A model generated the notes under the pieces. It did not search any database and was not told the origin of the DNA. It saw only the letters and a program-made list of their open reading frames with translations. Of a stretch of 64,000 nt of DNA, positions 17,542 through 26,323 are shown piece by piece. This DNA is from CAZTDD01 sp964612675 (lineage in GTDB: Bacteria > Hinthialibacterota > Hinthialibacteria > Hinthialibacterales > JAKPRU01), in the NCBI GenBank assembly GCA_964612675.1, contig CAZTDD010000010.1, positions 1 to 64,000 of the forward strand. Direction: 5' to 3'. Each line of letters starts with the position of its first letter. Within the stretch, counting starts at the first letter, position 1. The translations under genes and the position numbers were made by a program.

Positions 17542-18945
17542 ATGAAAAGACGACTGTTCTTGAACACAATGGGTGCTGCAGCTGTCACAGGCTCGTGCTG
17601 CCCGCTCCATCTACTGCATTCGACGGCTTCAACCGGCCGTCCACCGAACATCGTTTTCATCATGGCCGATGATCTCGGTTACGGCGACCCGGGCTGCTAC
17701 GGACAGAAGCTACTCAACACACCGAATATCGACCGGCTCGCCGCAGAAGGAATTCGGTTCACACAAGCGTACGCAGGAGGACCTGTTTGCACACCGTCCA
17801 GATGTGTGCTCATGACAGGTCTCCACAACGGTCACACGGCGGCGCGCGACAATATTCCGCATTACCACACCTATTTACAGGACGAGGATGTCACAGTCGC
17901 CGAAGTGCTCAAGAAGGCCGGATACCGGTGCGGCGGAGTCGGCAAATGGTCGCTGGGCGATGCGGGCACCGTGGGCCGTGCGACAAACCAGGGATTCGAT
18001 ATGTGGTTTGGATATCTCAACCAAGACCACGCGCATTACTACTACACCGAGTATCTCGACGATAACGAGGGACGGCTCGAGTTGACAGGCAACACTGAGT
18101 CGCGAGAACACTACAGTCATAACTTGATGACCGAACGCGCGCTGAAATACATCAGGGACAACAAAGATAATCCGTTTTTCTTCTACGCCGCGTACACACT
18201 GCCTCACTTTTCGTCAAAAGACGAAGATCCGGATGGATTCGCGGTACCGTCGACTGAACCGTACTCCGAAAAGGACTGGGACGAGAAGACAAAGAAGTAC
18301 GCTGCCATGGTCCACATGCTCGACCGGGACGTTGGTCGCATCGTAGACCTGATCGAGGATCTCGGCCTCACAGAGGAGACATTGATCATCTTCACCAGCG
18401 ACAACGGCGGACACAGCACCATCGAGGAGCAGATCGATACCAACGGTCCGTTACGCGGGCATAAACGGGATCTGACGGAAGGTGGGATTCGTGTGCCGTT
18501 TATCGCAAGGTGGCCGGGCAAGATTCCGGCAGGGCAGACGAGCGACGAAATTGTGACGTTTTGGGACATGATGCCGACCTTTGCCGAACTGGCCGGTGCC
18601 GAGCCCCCATCGAATATCGACGGGATATCCGTTGCCGACGCACTCATGGGCGGTCAGGTTGAGAATCCACATGAGTATCTGTACTGGGACTACGGTCATT
18701 GTCGCGATCGCTACGACCAGGCCGTGCGCATGAGGAAATGGAAAGGGATCCGGTTAGGCCAAAACGCTGAAATCCAACTTTATAATCTTGAAAACGATCT
18801 CGGCGAGGAGCATAACATTGCCGACAAACACCCGGATATTGTGAAGAGAATTGCAGAGATCATGGAGAAGGCTTTCGAGCCAAACGACAGGTATCCCATC
18901 GGAAAGGAATACACCGGCGGCCCGATTTGGAAGAAGGAGAAATAG
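17542..18945 (+). CDS. Type I sulfatase, second gene of the pair
   Basis: The 467-residue protein begins with a Tat-like MKRRLFLNTMGAAA signal and contains PNIVFIMADDLGYGD and the sulfatase signature CTPSRCVLMTG with nucleophile Cys83. GKWSLG, IFTSDNGGHS and LRGHKRDLTEGGIRVP follow. It differs enough from the first sulfatase to suggest a different substrate. Related proteins are annotated as arylsulfatase A or N-acetylgalactosamine 6-sulfatase-like. The gap to the upstream gene is 1 bp, so translation is coupled. The cysteine form needs maturation by a formylglycine-generating or anaerobic maturase enzyme, encoded elsewhere. Confidence 0.93.
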   Translation: MKRRLFLNTMGAAAVTGSCCPLHLLHSTASTGRPPNIVFIMADDLGYGDPGCYGQKLLNTPNIDRLAAEGIRFTQAYAGGPVCTPSRCVLMTGLHNGHTAARDNIPHYHTYLQDEDVTVAEVLKKAGYRCGGVGKWSLGDAGTVGRATNQGFDMWFGYLNQDHAHYYYTEYLDDNEGRLELTGNTESREHYSHNLMTERALKYIRDNKDNPFFFYAAYTLPHFSSKDEDPDGFAVPSTEPYSEKDWDEKTKKYAAMVHMLDRDVGRIVDLIEDLGLTEETLIIFTSDNGGHSTIEEQIDTNGPLRGHKRDLTEGGIRVPFIARWPGKIPAGQTSDEIVTFWDMMPTFAELAGAEPPSNIDGISVADALMGGQVENPHEYLYWDYGHCRDRYDQAVRMRKWKGIRLGQNAEIQLYNLENDLGEEHNIADKHPDIVKRIAEIMEKAFEPNDRYPIGKEYTGGPIWKKEK

Positions 18946-19072
18946 AAGGAGTTTTGACTCTGTTGGTATAGCGTCCCAGATATCCTGTAACTTCTCGTCA
19001 TTGCGGGCGCAGAACCGGGGGAGCCGGTGATTTGAGAAAGAAAACGCAACTGTTTGCAGCCGGTCACTTTTC

Positions 19073-19141
19073 CGTCATCGCGAGCGAAGCGTGGCGATCT
19101 CTTTTAAAGGCCGAGATTGCTTCGCTTCGCTCGCAATGACG
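19073..19141. repeat. Imperfect inverted repeat, REP/MITE-like
   Basis: Two arms of 29 bases (19073-19101 and 19113-19141) pair as CGTCATNGCGAGCGAAGCG and its complement, with about four mismatches and an 11-base loop. The arm sequence is a widely distributed intergenic repeat type in environmental genomes. A diverged half-copy (CGTCATTGCGGGCG) lies near 18998. It sits between the convergent sulfatase operon and glycerophosphodiesterase gene and may also serve as a terminator. Confidence 0.75.
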
Positions 19142-19185
19142 GTCGCAGACTTACGACAATGGTAGAAACACCCTCGGACGTAACA

Positions 19186-20214
19186 CTACCGTTCATTCAC
19201 GTCCGGATCGTACCGGAGACCCAACTCGTCCAGAATCTCGACAACGCGATCCGGCCGGTCGGACTGAATGTAATCCGCGCCATTCTCCGCACAATAGCGC
19301 GCGTATTCCGGCGTATCCGATTTCCCAAGACAATTGACGAATGCCTCAGCCCCCGCCAGGTGGGCCAATCGAAAACTTTCCTCCGTGACGGCATGCCAGT
19401 CCATGTTGATAATGGGCGGATGAAGCCGTTCAATAAGCAGCGGAATTTGTTTCGGATAATCGATTGTCGGACGAATGCGAATACGCGGTTCCAAATTGCG
19501 TAATCGTTCGCATCGTTCCCACGGACCGCAATGGGTGCATTTCTCGGCGATTCCGACCTCGTTCACAACATCGATTAGGTTCTCAATATCTCCCGCCTTG
19601 AAATCGAGATCGGGATCGATACGGCCTTTCATCAGTTCCAACGATTCTCTCAATGTCGGCACTTTGAGACCTTTGTATTCTTCGCCTGCCCACGATCCGG
19701 CGTCCAACGAGCGGATGTACTCCAAGGTTAAATCCTCGACTCGTCCCGTCCCGTTGGTTGTTCGATCGACGGTTGCGTCATGCATGATCACAAGGTGTCC
19801 GTCTTTGGTCTCACGAATGTCGATCTCGATGAGGTCCGCACCGACTTCAATGGCCTTCTCGAATGCCGCGAGTGTGTTCTCCGGCGGTCCCAGCTCCGCA
19901 CCACCCCGGTGAGCGACAACGCGCACGCCCGGCCAGCGGAAGATCGTCTCCACGTCGTCGCCGTACAGCGCTTCGATTTTGGAAACCCGGCCGTGGGTGC
20001 CGTGAATCCAGAACCGAGACATACGCCCGCCTTCCGGCACGCTAACGACAACATGATCGACGCCTTGGAGTGGGCGTATCGACCACTCGGTTGCTGTGCG
20101 TCCCGTGTGCTTCTCAGCGACGTGGATCGCTTCCAGAAAAGTGACCGTCGTTGCTTGCGCGATATCAATGAGAGGGAGGGAAAGAACAAGTAGAATAAGA
20201 AGGGTCCGTTTCAT
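19186..20214 (-). CDS. Secreted glycerophosphodiester phosphodiesterase
   Basis: The 342-residue protein has a signal peptide (LLILLVLSLPLIDIAQA). A segment of about 65 residues with a PepSY-like look (AIHVAEKHTGRTATEW, then VSKIEALYGDD) precedes the catalytic domain. The GDPD TIM barrel starts with VVAHRGGAELGPPENT (H102, R103), continues with IEIDIRETKDGHLVIMHD (E130, D132, H145) and ends with GADYIQSDRPD. These are the standard metal and acid-base residues, so activity is likely: hydrolysis of glycerophosphodiesters to glycerol-3-phosphate in the periplasm. The N-terminal extension is unusual for the family. Confidence 0.9.
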   Translation of the reverse strand: MKRTLLILLVLSLPLIDIAQATTVTFLEAIHVAEKHTGRTATEWSIRPLQGVDHVVVSVPEGGRMSRFWIHGTHGRVSKIEALYGDDVETIFRWPGVRVVAHRGGAELGPPENTLAAFEKAIEVGADLIEIDIRETKDGHLVIMHDATVDRTTNGTGRVEDLTLEYIRSLDAGSWAGEEYKGLKVPTLRESLELMKGRIDPDLDFKAGDIENLIDVVNEVGIAEKCTHCGPWERCERLRNLEPRIRIRPTIDYPKQIPLLIERLHPPIINMDWHAVTEESFRLAHLAGAEAFVNCLGKSDTPEYARYCAENGADYIQSDRPDRVVEILDELGLRYDPDVNER

Positions 20215-20282
20215 TTTGATTCGACCTTTGATTTAGTGAATGGTCTTTCTGTGAAAGAATAGCATAAGGGTATCGTGATGCT

Positions 20283-20308
20283 GGAGGATCGGTGGTTTTC
20301 GATCCTCC
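20283..20308. other. Perfect 9-bp stem hairpin in a divergent promoter region
   Basis: GGAGGATCG (20283-20291) pairs exactly with CGATCCTCC (20300-20308) across an 8-base loop. It lies between the divergent starts of the glycerophosphodiesterase gene (20214) and the nucleoside-hydrolase-like gene (20391). It may be an operator, an RNA hairpin in a leader, or chance. No T-run follows on either strand. Confidence 0.45.
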
Positions 20309-20390
20309 GCTACGAATACCGTCAACAGCGTACGAGAGATCTGTTAGTAGAAGATGAACTCTCGTATCTTTATGTTGGAGGTTAGAGATA

Positions 20391-21392
20391 ATGAGAAATC
20401 AAACAAAGACAAACTCGTTTGTCTGGTTTCTTTGGTTGTTCGTTTTTGCGGGCTTAGTAACCGAATTTGAATCGTATACACACAGCGCCTTTGCAGTCGA
20501 TCTGCCATACGATAACCGATGTCCGGTAATTCACGACAACGACGATCACCGAGATGTATATACCGATGAATACTTGATGGCGTTGGCCCATCGCGGCGAT
20601 ATAGACCTGAAAGCACTGATTACTACGTACGCGCCGAACCAAAGGGAATGCAAACTTTTTGTGCAGGGCCGAAAAGAAATTGTCGAGAAAGCCCGCCGCA
20701 GCGGTATGAAAAACCTTCCGGTTGCGATGGCCGGAACAAACAATCGATTGAAAAAACCGGACTCGAACCGAATCGAGGATACCGAACCGCTCGACTTGAA
20801 GGCAAGCGAGTTCATTGTGAAAGAAGCAAAAGACGCACGTCCGCGTAGACCGTTGGTGATCGTGACCGGCGGACAATTAACCACTGTAGCGAATGCGTAT
20901 CTGCTCGATCCGGGCATCGCAGACAATGTAGTCGTGAGCGGCATTTTCGGAGTCGACCAAAAAGACTACAACGCCGGACTGGATTCGTGGGCCTGGACCA
21001 TTGTGTTATCGAAGTTTCGCACCTTCGCCGTCCCCATCGGTCCCCCAAATAATCGCGGTACCGTGTATATGAAACCGCCGCACGTTCCCAAAGCAAGAAT
21101 CGAATCGGAACTCCCGCAGACAATCGAATTCTACAAGTGGATGTTCGAGAAAGAACATCCCCACAACGAGCTACCTGCCGAACACGATTTCGACGGCCAG
21201 GCGGCAATCCCGATCATGCGACCGGATTACATTACCAAAGTTGAACGATGGCGTCCTGTCGGAATTCTATCGAATGGAAATCCCAAACTTGTCCGCGATG
21301 AGAATGGTCCGATTTACAAAGCGCTTGACGCCGACCAGAAGACCGCTACTGAAGAATTCTGGCGAGCCGTTCGAATCAACGACTTACGCTGA
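20391..21392 (+). CDS. Secreted nucleoside hydrolase-like protein
   Basis: The 333-residue product has a signal peptide with core FVWFLWLFVFAGLV. The mature part begins CPVIHDNDDHRDVYTDEYLM followed by ALAHRGDIDLKALITTY, which is the layout of the inosine-uridine nucleoside hydrolase N-terminus (usually DxDxGxDDxxAL). Later PLVIVTGGQLTTVANAYLLDP matches the family's third strand and helix. The metal-binding DxDxGxDD is changed to DNDDHRDVYTDE, so catalysis is not certain. A GGAGG ribosome site fits the ATG. I infer a periplasmic ribosidase-like protein, and the real substrate may differ from nucleosides. Confidence 0.75.
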   Translation: MRNQTKTNSFVWFLWLFVFAGLVTEFESYTHSAFAVDLPYDNRCPVIHDNDDHRDVYTDEYLMALAHRGDIDLKALITTYAPNQRECKLFVQGRKEIVEKARRSGMKNLPVAMAGTNNRLKKPDSNRIEDTEPLDLKASEFIVKEAKDARPRRPLVIVTGGQLTTVANAYLLDPGIADNVVVSGIFGVDQKDYNAGLDSWAWTIVLSKFRTFAVPIGPPNNRGTVYMKPPHVPKARIESELPQTIEFYKWMFEKEHPHNELPAEHDFDGQAAIPIMRPDYITKVERWRPVGILSNGNPKLVRDENGPIYKALDADQKTATEEFWRAVRINDLR

Positions 21393-21439
21393 AGAGATGA
21401 AGCGAATCACAACGTACAATTCAATGATTTCACGCTGAT

Positions 21440-22402
21440 TTACTGCACATACTCCCGAATAAACTTCACGTTCTCCGGAGGGGTTTCATACGGCAGACAA
21501 CCGGTGCCGAGCAGGCAATTCGGCCGTCGTGCGGCCAACGCCAGAATGCGATCGATTTCACGGGCGATATCCTCGTGGGTTCCCTGGGCGACCGTGAGCG
21601 GTTCGAGATTGATTCGAACCGCGACCTCGGGCCGCGACACCGATTTTTCTATGAAGACATCCTGATCGGTTTCAGCCGGGCAAATCACATAGCCGGTGCC
21701 GGTTGCGAATATATCCTCCAGAATCGGAGCGGTATTGCCGCCGATAACACAGGGCACCGGCCGGCCGGTGATTTCGGAAGCGATCTCCATTGTACGCCGA
21801 AGAGCGGGCATCTCAATCCTGTGAAATTGTGTCGGTGAAAGCAACGGCGGGGCGGCGGCGGATTCGAAAAAGGCGACGTTCAGTCCCGCGTCGACAATGG
21901 CTCGGCAAAACGCAGCCTGGTTCTCCGCCAATTGGAACAGCCACTTTCTCGTTTCGTCGGGCTCAAGCGCCACGTTCTCCAACACTCGGCTGATGCCCAT
22001 CAAATTGAACGCGATCGAGAACGGACCGCTCAACGGAATACGCACATCCGCCTCCGGCAGGTTTTCCGCAAGCCGTCTGCCCGTTTCGATTACCAGTGGA
22101 ATGCGACCGTCGTTGGCGGGATCGAACGGCGCGAGTCGCAGCGCCTCTTCGAGCGAATCGACCAACGGTGTATGAATCGCCGGAAGCCCTTCACCCGTCG
22201 GTTCGTCGACTTTCGCTCCGTAGGCCTCCGGTTCGAGATTGTAGATATCGATGCCGACGATAACCGGCGCATGTTCATATTCCAGATACGCTGTGCGGTG
22301 TGCGTCAAAAAGAAGTGTCGGATCGCGGGACACCTCCCAGGGGGTCCGCCGGATCAAGGCGGCGGCGTGTTCGTAAACCGACGGTGCGAACGGGATTTTC
22401 AT
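21440..22402 (-). CDS. Uroporphyrinogen decarboxylase-family protein
   Basis: The 320-residue protein has the URO-D/methylcobamide methyltransferase TIM-barrel pattern: LNVAFFESAAAPPLLSP in mid-chain, where true decarboxylases have a similar loop, then GNTAPILEDIFATGTG and a C-terminal ILALAARRPNCLLGTGCLP followed by ETPPENV. It lacks the N-terminal RxPR-type porphyrin-binding region of HemE, so heme synthesis is unlikely. Such paralogues are numerous in Planctomycetes-like and Poribacteria-like genomes and many may move methyl groups from cofactors. Its start is only 2 bp from the divergent next gene. Confidence 0.8.
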   Translation of the reverse strand: MKIPFAPSVYEHAAALIRRTPWEVSRDPTLLFDAHRTAYLEYEHAPVIVGIDIYNLEPEAYGAKVDEPTGEGLPAIHTPLVDSLEEALRLAPFDPANDGRIPLVIETGRRLAENLPEADVRIPLSGPFSIAFNLMGISRVLENVALEPDETRKWLFQLAENQAAFCRAIVDAGLNVAFFESAAAPPLLSPTQFHRIEMPALRRTMEIASEITGRPVPCVIGGNTAPILEDIFATGTGYVICPAETDQDVFIEKSVSRPEVAVRINLEPLTVAQGTHEDIAREIDRILALAARRPNCLLGTGCLPYETPPENVKFIREYVQ

Positions 22403-22404
22403 TG

Positions 22405-24180
22405 GTGATCTCCGAGGGTGGCGACAAAAGCCCTATTGCTTTCTACCACATCGATGGTCCAATACATACCATTGTGGACGACCAATGGAACCTGCCTATC
22501 CTCCTGCTTATTCTGGCCTGTTTGGTGACCTATGCCAACGGGCTCCACGGGGATTTCGTCTATGATGATGTGAGCGTTACGGTTGTCCAGAATCCGTTCC
22601 TGGAAGGTCTTGTCGGTTGGCGCGATGTACTCACTTGGGATCGTCCGATCCGTGAGTTTACCTATTACTTCGATCATCTGGTATGGGGTGAACGTCCGTT
22701 CGGCTACCATCTGCAGAATCTTGTGTGGCACACCCTGAATGTCGTGCTGCTATGGAAAATTCTGGCAAAGATTGGCATGGCCCAGTGGCCCAGCTGTCTC
22801 TGTGCGTTGCTATTCGCGATTCACCCTGTGAATACCGAGGCGGTTACCTGGATCTCCGGTCGAAAGGAATTGCTGTGCCTTTTTTTCGAGTTGCTAACGA
22901 TCTGGTTTTTCTTGCGGTTTCTTCGTTCGGGCTCGTGGCCACATGCATACGCTGTCGGTGTTCTCCTTTCTCTGTGTCTCGCTCTGTTTTCGAAACAGGT
23001 GGCGGTGGTTCTGCCCATACTTCTGTTCGCGACAGCCTGGACACAGGGCGAGGAATTCACTGCGGGCAAGTCCCGGGTGGTTGTATTAATCACGTTGGTC
23101 GCGATGGTGACCGCGGTTCTCGCTTTAACTGCGCTTCGGGGTGCGGAGGTGGCCAGAGAGGCGCTCGAACGTGGAACGTATTACGACCCCGCCGCCCGTG
23201 GCATGGAACTTCAACATCCTGTTCTGACAGGCCTCGCTGTGTGGGCGCTGGCGATCCGGCTTTTCATTGTCCCGTATCCACTGGTTGTCGAGCGGACCGT
23301 CGAGCCGGTTCTCTCTTGGGGCGATCCGCGATGGATGATTGGAGCGTTGCTGGTCCTTTTGTGGTTTGCGTTGCTCTGGAGGTACCGCAATCGGTCCAAC
23401 CCAGGACTTGGCATCGCATGGCTCGGCGTTACGTGGCTGCCGACTTCCGGCATCCTTCCGGCAACCTATTTGCTTTCGGATCGATATCTATACATTCCGT
23501 GCGTCGGCTTTTGTTGGGTTCTCGGCTACGCGCTCTACTTCCTTCTTCGCCACCACTCGTACCTTCTGCGGCGGATCGGGATAGCGGTCGCTACGGTGGC
23601 TGTAGTGAGTTACACGTGGTTGGCGGTCGACCGCAATCGGGATTGGTCCAGCGAGCTCTCTCTCTGGGGATCGGCGGTCCAACACGAACCTGCGAATCCG
23701 AAGGTCCATTTTAATCTCGGCAATGCCTATATGGACGAAGGCAAATTCGCCTTGGCGGAAGACGAGTGGAATACAACGCTCGAGTTAGAGGCGAACTATC
23801 CTCAGGCCCATGTCAATCTCGGCGCTCTTTATCAGAAACGAGGGGATCTCCATGCAGCGGAATCGCATTATCAGGCCGCGTTGGACGCGGAACCGGATTA
23901 CGGTGTCGCACAATTCAACTTGGCCACGCTGTATGAAGAATTCGGCAAGCGGGAAGAAGCGATTCAGTTGCTCAAAGAGGCAGCGAAGAATATCGGCGGG
24001 AAGCGGGATACGCCGCAGAAAAAGGCTCGAGTATTGCGGGAACTTGCGAGGGTACTATTTGACGCGGGTCAGGTGAAACAAGCCCGTGAGGCTGCCGAGA
24101 GATCGCTGTACCACGCCCCTGAGGATCCGGTTACGCGCAGACTGTACTCCGCCATCCGTGCCGCAGAGAAAGAGTCGTGA
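22405..24180 (+). CDS. TMTC/DUF1736-like membrane glycosyltransferase with C-terminal TPRs
   Basis: The protein (about 591 residues) starts with several membrane segments, and the block NGLHGDFVYDDVSVTVVQNP is typical of TMTC-type (DUF1736) O-mannosyltransferase-like proteins. LLFAIHPVNTEAVTWISGRK and LFSKQVAVVLPILLFA follow. The last 190 residues are TPRs: VHFNLGNAYMDEGKFALAE, then AHVNLGALYQKRGDLHAAE and VAQFNLATLYEEFGKREEA. The GTG at 22405 is a guess for the start: the frame is open further up but runs into the divergent gene. A role in protein or envelope glycosylation is inferred from the family. Confidence 0.8.
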   Translation: MISEGGDKSPIAFYHIDGPIHTIVDDQWNLPILLLILACLVTYANGLHGDFVYDDVSVTVVQNPFLEGLVGWRDVLTWDRPIREFTYYFDHLVWGERPFGYHLQNLVWHTLNVVLLWKILAKIGMAQWPSCLCALLFAIHPVNTEAVTWISGRKELLCLFFELLTIWFFLRFLRSGSWPHAYAVGVLLSLCLALFSKQVAVVLPILLFATAWTQGEEFTAGKSRVVVLITLVAMVTAVLALTALRGAEVAREALERGTYYDPAARGMELQHPVLTGLAVWALAIRLFIVPYPLVVERTVEPVLSWGDPRWMIGALLVLLWFALLWRYRNRSNPGLGIAWLGVTWLPTSGILPATYLLSDRYLYIPCVGFCWVLGYALYFLLRHHSYLLRRIGIAVATVAVVSYTWLAVDRNRDWSSELSLWGSAVQHEPANPKVHFNLGNAYMDEGKFALAEDEWNTTLELEANYPQAHVNLGALYQKRGDLHAAESHYQAALDAEPDYGVAQFNLATLYEEFGKREEAIQLLKEAAKNIGGKRDTPQKKARVLRELARVLFDAGQVKQAREAAERSLYHAPEDPVTRRLYSAIRAAEKES

Positions 24181-24189
24181 ACTCCGTTT

Positions 24190-24810
24190 CTATGCGGTAC
24201 GGCTTCGCTGGTTCTTGACAAGTTCGAGAAATTCGTTTCGTGTGCTTGGATTATCGCGGAAGGATCCGAGCATAGAACTCGTCACGGTCAGACTTTTCGG
24301 TTTCTGGACTCCTCGCATACTGATACACATGTGCTGGCATTCCATGAGGACGGCGACTCCGCGCGGGTTCAACGTCTCATCCAGACATTCGGCGATTTGG
24401 TTCGTGAGCCGCTCTTGAAGTTGGAGACGTCTCGAAAAGATCTCTACGATCCGAGGAATTTTCGATAGGCCGATCAGTTTTCCGTTGGGAATGTACCCAA
24501 CGTGGCAGACGCCTACAAACGGCAACAGGTGATGTTCGCACATACTGAACAAATCGATATCGGCGACAACCACCATCTCGTCGCAACGCTCGTGGAAGAT
24601 CGCACCGTTGACGACTTTATCCAGTTCCTGACGATACCCTTGGGTTAGGAACTCCCATGCTTTCGCAACCCGCAGCGGGGTCCGCAGAAGTCCTTCCCGA
24701 CCGGGGTCTTCACCGAGACGAGCAATCATCTCCGCGACAAGGTCCTCGAAAGTCGCGTCCGAAAGGTCGGGACGGGGCTGCCGCGCGGCGAGTTGGGTTA
24801 CTTCCTTCAT
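24190..24810 (-). CDS. folE: GTP cyclohydrolase I
   Basis: This 206-residue protein matches FolE over its full length: EDPGREGLLRTPLRVAKAWE, then DIDLFSMCEHHLLPF, GYIPNGKLIGLSK, and MECQHMCISMRGVQ. The zinc ligands C91, H94 and C162 are present, so it should convert GTP to 7,8-dihydroneopterin triphosphate. The pyruvoyl-tetrahydropterin synthase-like gene lies just upstream (36 bp gap, same strand), so the pair makes a tetrahydropterin, either for queuosine/7-deazaguanine or for a biopterin-type cofactor. It could also serve folate synthesis, and folC is in the window at 43.3 kb. Confidence 0.95.
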   Translation of the reverse strand: MKEVTQLAARQPRPDLSDATFEDLVAEMIARLGEDPGREGLLRTPLRVAKAWEFLTQGYRQELDKVVNGAIFHERCDEMVVVADIDLFSMCEHHLLPFVGVCHVGYIPNGKLIGLSKIPRIVEIFSRRLQLQERLTNQIAECLDETLNPRGVAVLMECQHMCISMRGVQKPKSLTVTSSMLGSFRDNPSTRNEFLELVKNQRSRTA

Positions 24811-24846
24811 TGTGCTGTGCTCCTGTCGAGTTGCGGTTCCAATTCA

Positions 24847-25257
24847 TCAGGTTCCATCATAGACCGCATAGTTATTTTCCGATTCCGACAGCCGGATGCT
24901 ATGGAGCTTCCCGTCGGGAAGCGCTTTGTCCAGTCGCTCCCAAATCTTGAGCGTCAGGTTTTCCAGCGTTGGAATAACACCCTCCAGCCAAGGGACATCC
25001 AAGTTCAGGTGTTTGTGATCGAGTTGTTCGATAATTTCTTTGGTCACGATTTCTGAAAGCTGCGTAAAATTGATCACCATCCCAGTTTCCGGGTCCGGCA
25101 CCCCATGAACGGTCACTTCGAGAACATAATTGTGACCGTGTCCGTTTGGATTTGCGCACGGACCGAAAATCTCCCAATTCTTCTCATCGCTGAACGCCCG
25201 GTTGTAAAGGCGATGCGCGGCGCAAAAACGAGCTCTCTTCGTGATCTGAACTGGCAT
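24847..25257 (-). CDS. 6-pyruvoyl-tetrahydropterin synthase / 6-carboxytetrahydropterin synthase family
   Basis: The start at 25257 is preceded by GAGG, and the product has 136 residues. Zinc ligands H15, H40 and H42 (AAHRL and NGHGHNY), the catalytic C34 (FGPCANPNG), the D80-H81 pair (LDHKHLNLDVP) and E125/E127 are all in place. The wording FGPCANPNGHGHNY, VTVHGVPDPETGM and LDHKHLNLD is closer to animal PTPS than to typical E. coli QueD. Both activities start from the FolE product. No queC or queE lies nearby, so the pathway, biopterin-like or 7-deazaguanine, is undecided. Confidence 0.9.
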   Translation of the reverse strand: MPVQITKRARFCAAHRLYNRAFSDEKNWEIFGPCANPNGHGHNYVLEVTVHGVPDPETGMVINFTQLSEIVTKEIIEQLDHKHLNLDVPWLEGVIPTLENLTLKIWERLDKALPDGKLHSIRLSESENNYAVYDGT

Positions 25258-26323
25258 GTTTGTCCCTCGCTTCTCCGGTATTCCAAAAGAGCACCAAATG
25301 AACGATTCCGACAAAAGCTCGACTCAACTGCAGGGAAATTCCGGAGTGGGCGGGCTCTGAAACATTACTGATATAATCACCTTTATGGTAACCAGAGATG
25401 GAATAAAGTCAAGGAATGAGGGGAAGGGCTGAAAGGGCGACAAAGAAGGAATGACGAATCGCGTCGACCACGCGAAATCGTCCGTGCAAACGAATCGGGG
25501 ATGAGAAACCGACATCCTTTTCGTTGCCAGGAATTTTCTGCCTTGTCTGTCGGATGCCTCCGATCTTTCTTCCTACCGAGACGACCCGAGATTCCGGTAC
25601 CGCCGACCGATATCGACGTAGCTCCACTTGGTACACAGATCCTTCAGGCCGAGGAGTTGCTCGATGTGAGACTATAAGTTCTTGTAATTCAGTGGCTTAT
25701 GCGAAGGGTGTCTCTATAGAGGATGTTCCGGTCCGTTCTTTGGATTTTTTTATTCGATACTTCTTCTCGGGTCCAAAAAACTGGCACCCGGCTTGCGATC
25801 CTTGTTGGGCGAACAGCAAGGCTAGAGTGGTAAGGAGTCATTCGAGCAATGGAAGGCATTAGAGATCACAGCCTGTTTCGGCCCACACCGCTTTCTCATC
25901 TCCAATCCAATCTGGCCGGGTTTTATTCGAAGACCTCCCAGCTGGTCAAAGAGAAATTTGAGGACATGGTAAGTCTTCGTTCATCTGGAATGGAATCGTC
26001 AGGAGAAAGCCACCCCGCCCCGCGAGCGCGGGAGACCGAGAACGCCGAAGCGCGTCTCGTTCGTGCTCCGGGAATGGGGCGCTTAGTTGACATTTACGCG
26101 TGACAGTGGCGCTTCGAGTAGGGGCGCTATTATTTCTTCTTCCTCCAAGGCCGCAGTTGACTCCGAGCTGCGGCCGTCTCCTTTTAAGGTACTTTGCGCG
26201 TATCAAACGGGCGGTATCGCACTACCCCGGTTTGATCGCTACGAGTGAGCAGCGGGGGGATAGGCTTTCAGTCTTTATTCCGTACCATTAAACCATCTTC
26301 CAGAGATCGATAGAATAAGAGAG
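25258..26323. other. Gene-free stretch of about 1.07 kb
   Basis: No open frame here carries a recognisable domain. On the minus strand a short run near 25590-25670 reads IEQLLGLKDLCTKWSYVDIG, which has a helix-turn-helix flavour but has stops on both sides; it may be a relic. A terminator-like hairpin lies at 26149-26175. The 3' end leads into the LolA-like gene. I see no tRNA, CRISPR or insertion sequence. Confidence 0.5.
26149..26175 (+). terminator. Terminator-like hairpin
   Basis: GGCCGCAG (26149-26156) pairs perfectly with CTGCGGCC (26168-26175) across an 11-base loop, followed by GTCTCCTTTT. No gene ends just upstream on the plus strand, so it may belong to an unrecognised small RNA, be a relic, or be chance. 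Termination is inferred from the fold only. Confidence 0.4.

Noticed and set aside
16659..17663. A 334-codon minus-strand frame across both sulfatase starts
   Set aside because: It is antisense to two clear sulfatase genes and shows no family pattern.
22725..23714. A 329-codon plus-strand frame
   Set aside because: It overlaps the TMTC-like gene in another frame and has no conserved motif.
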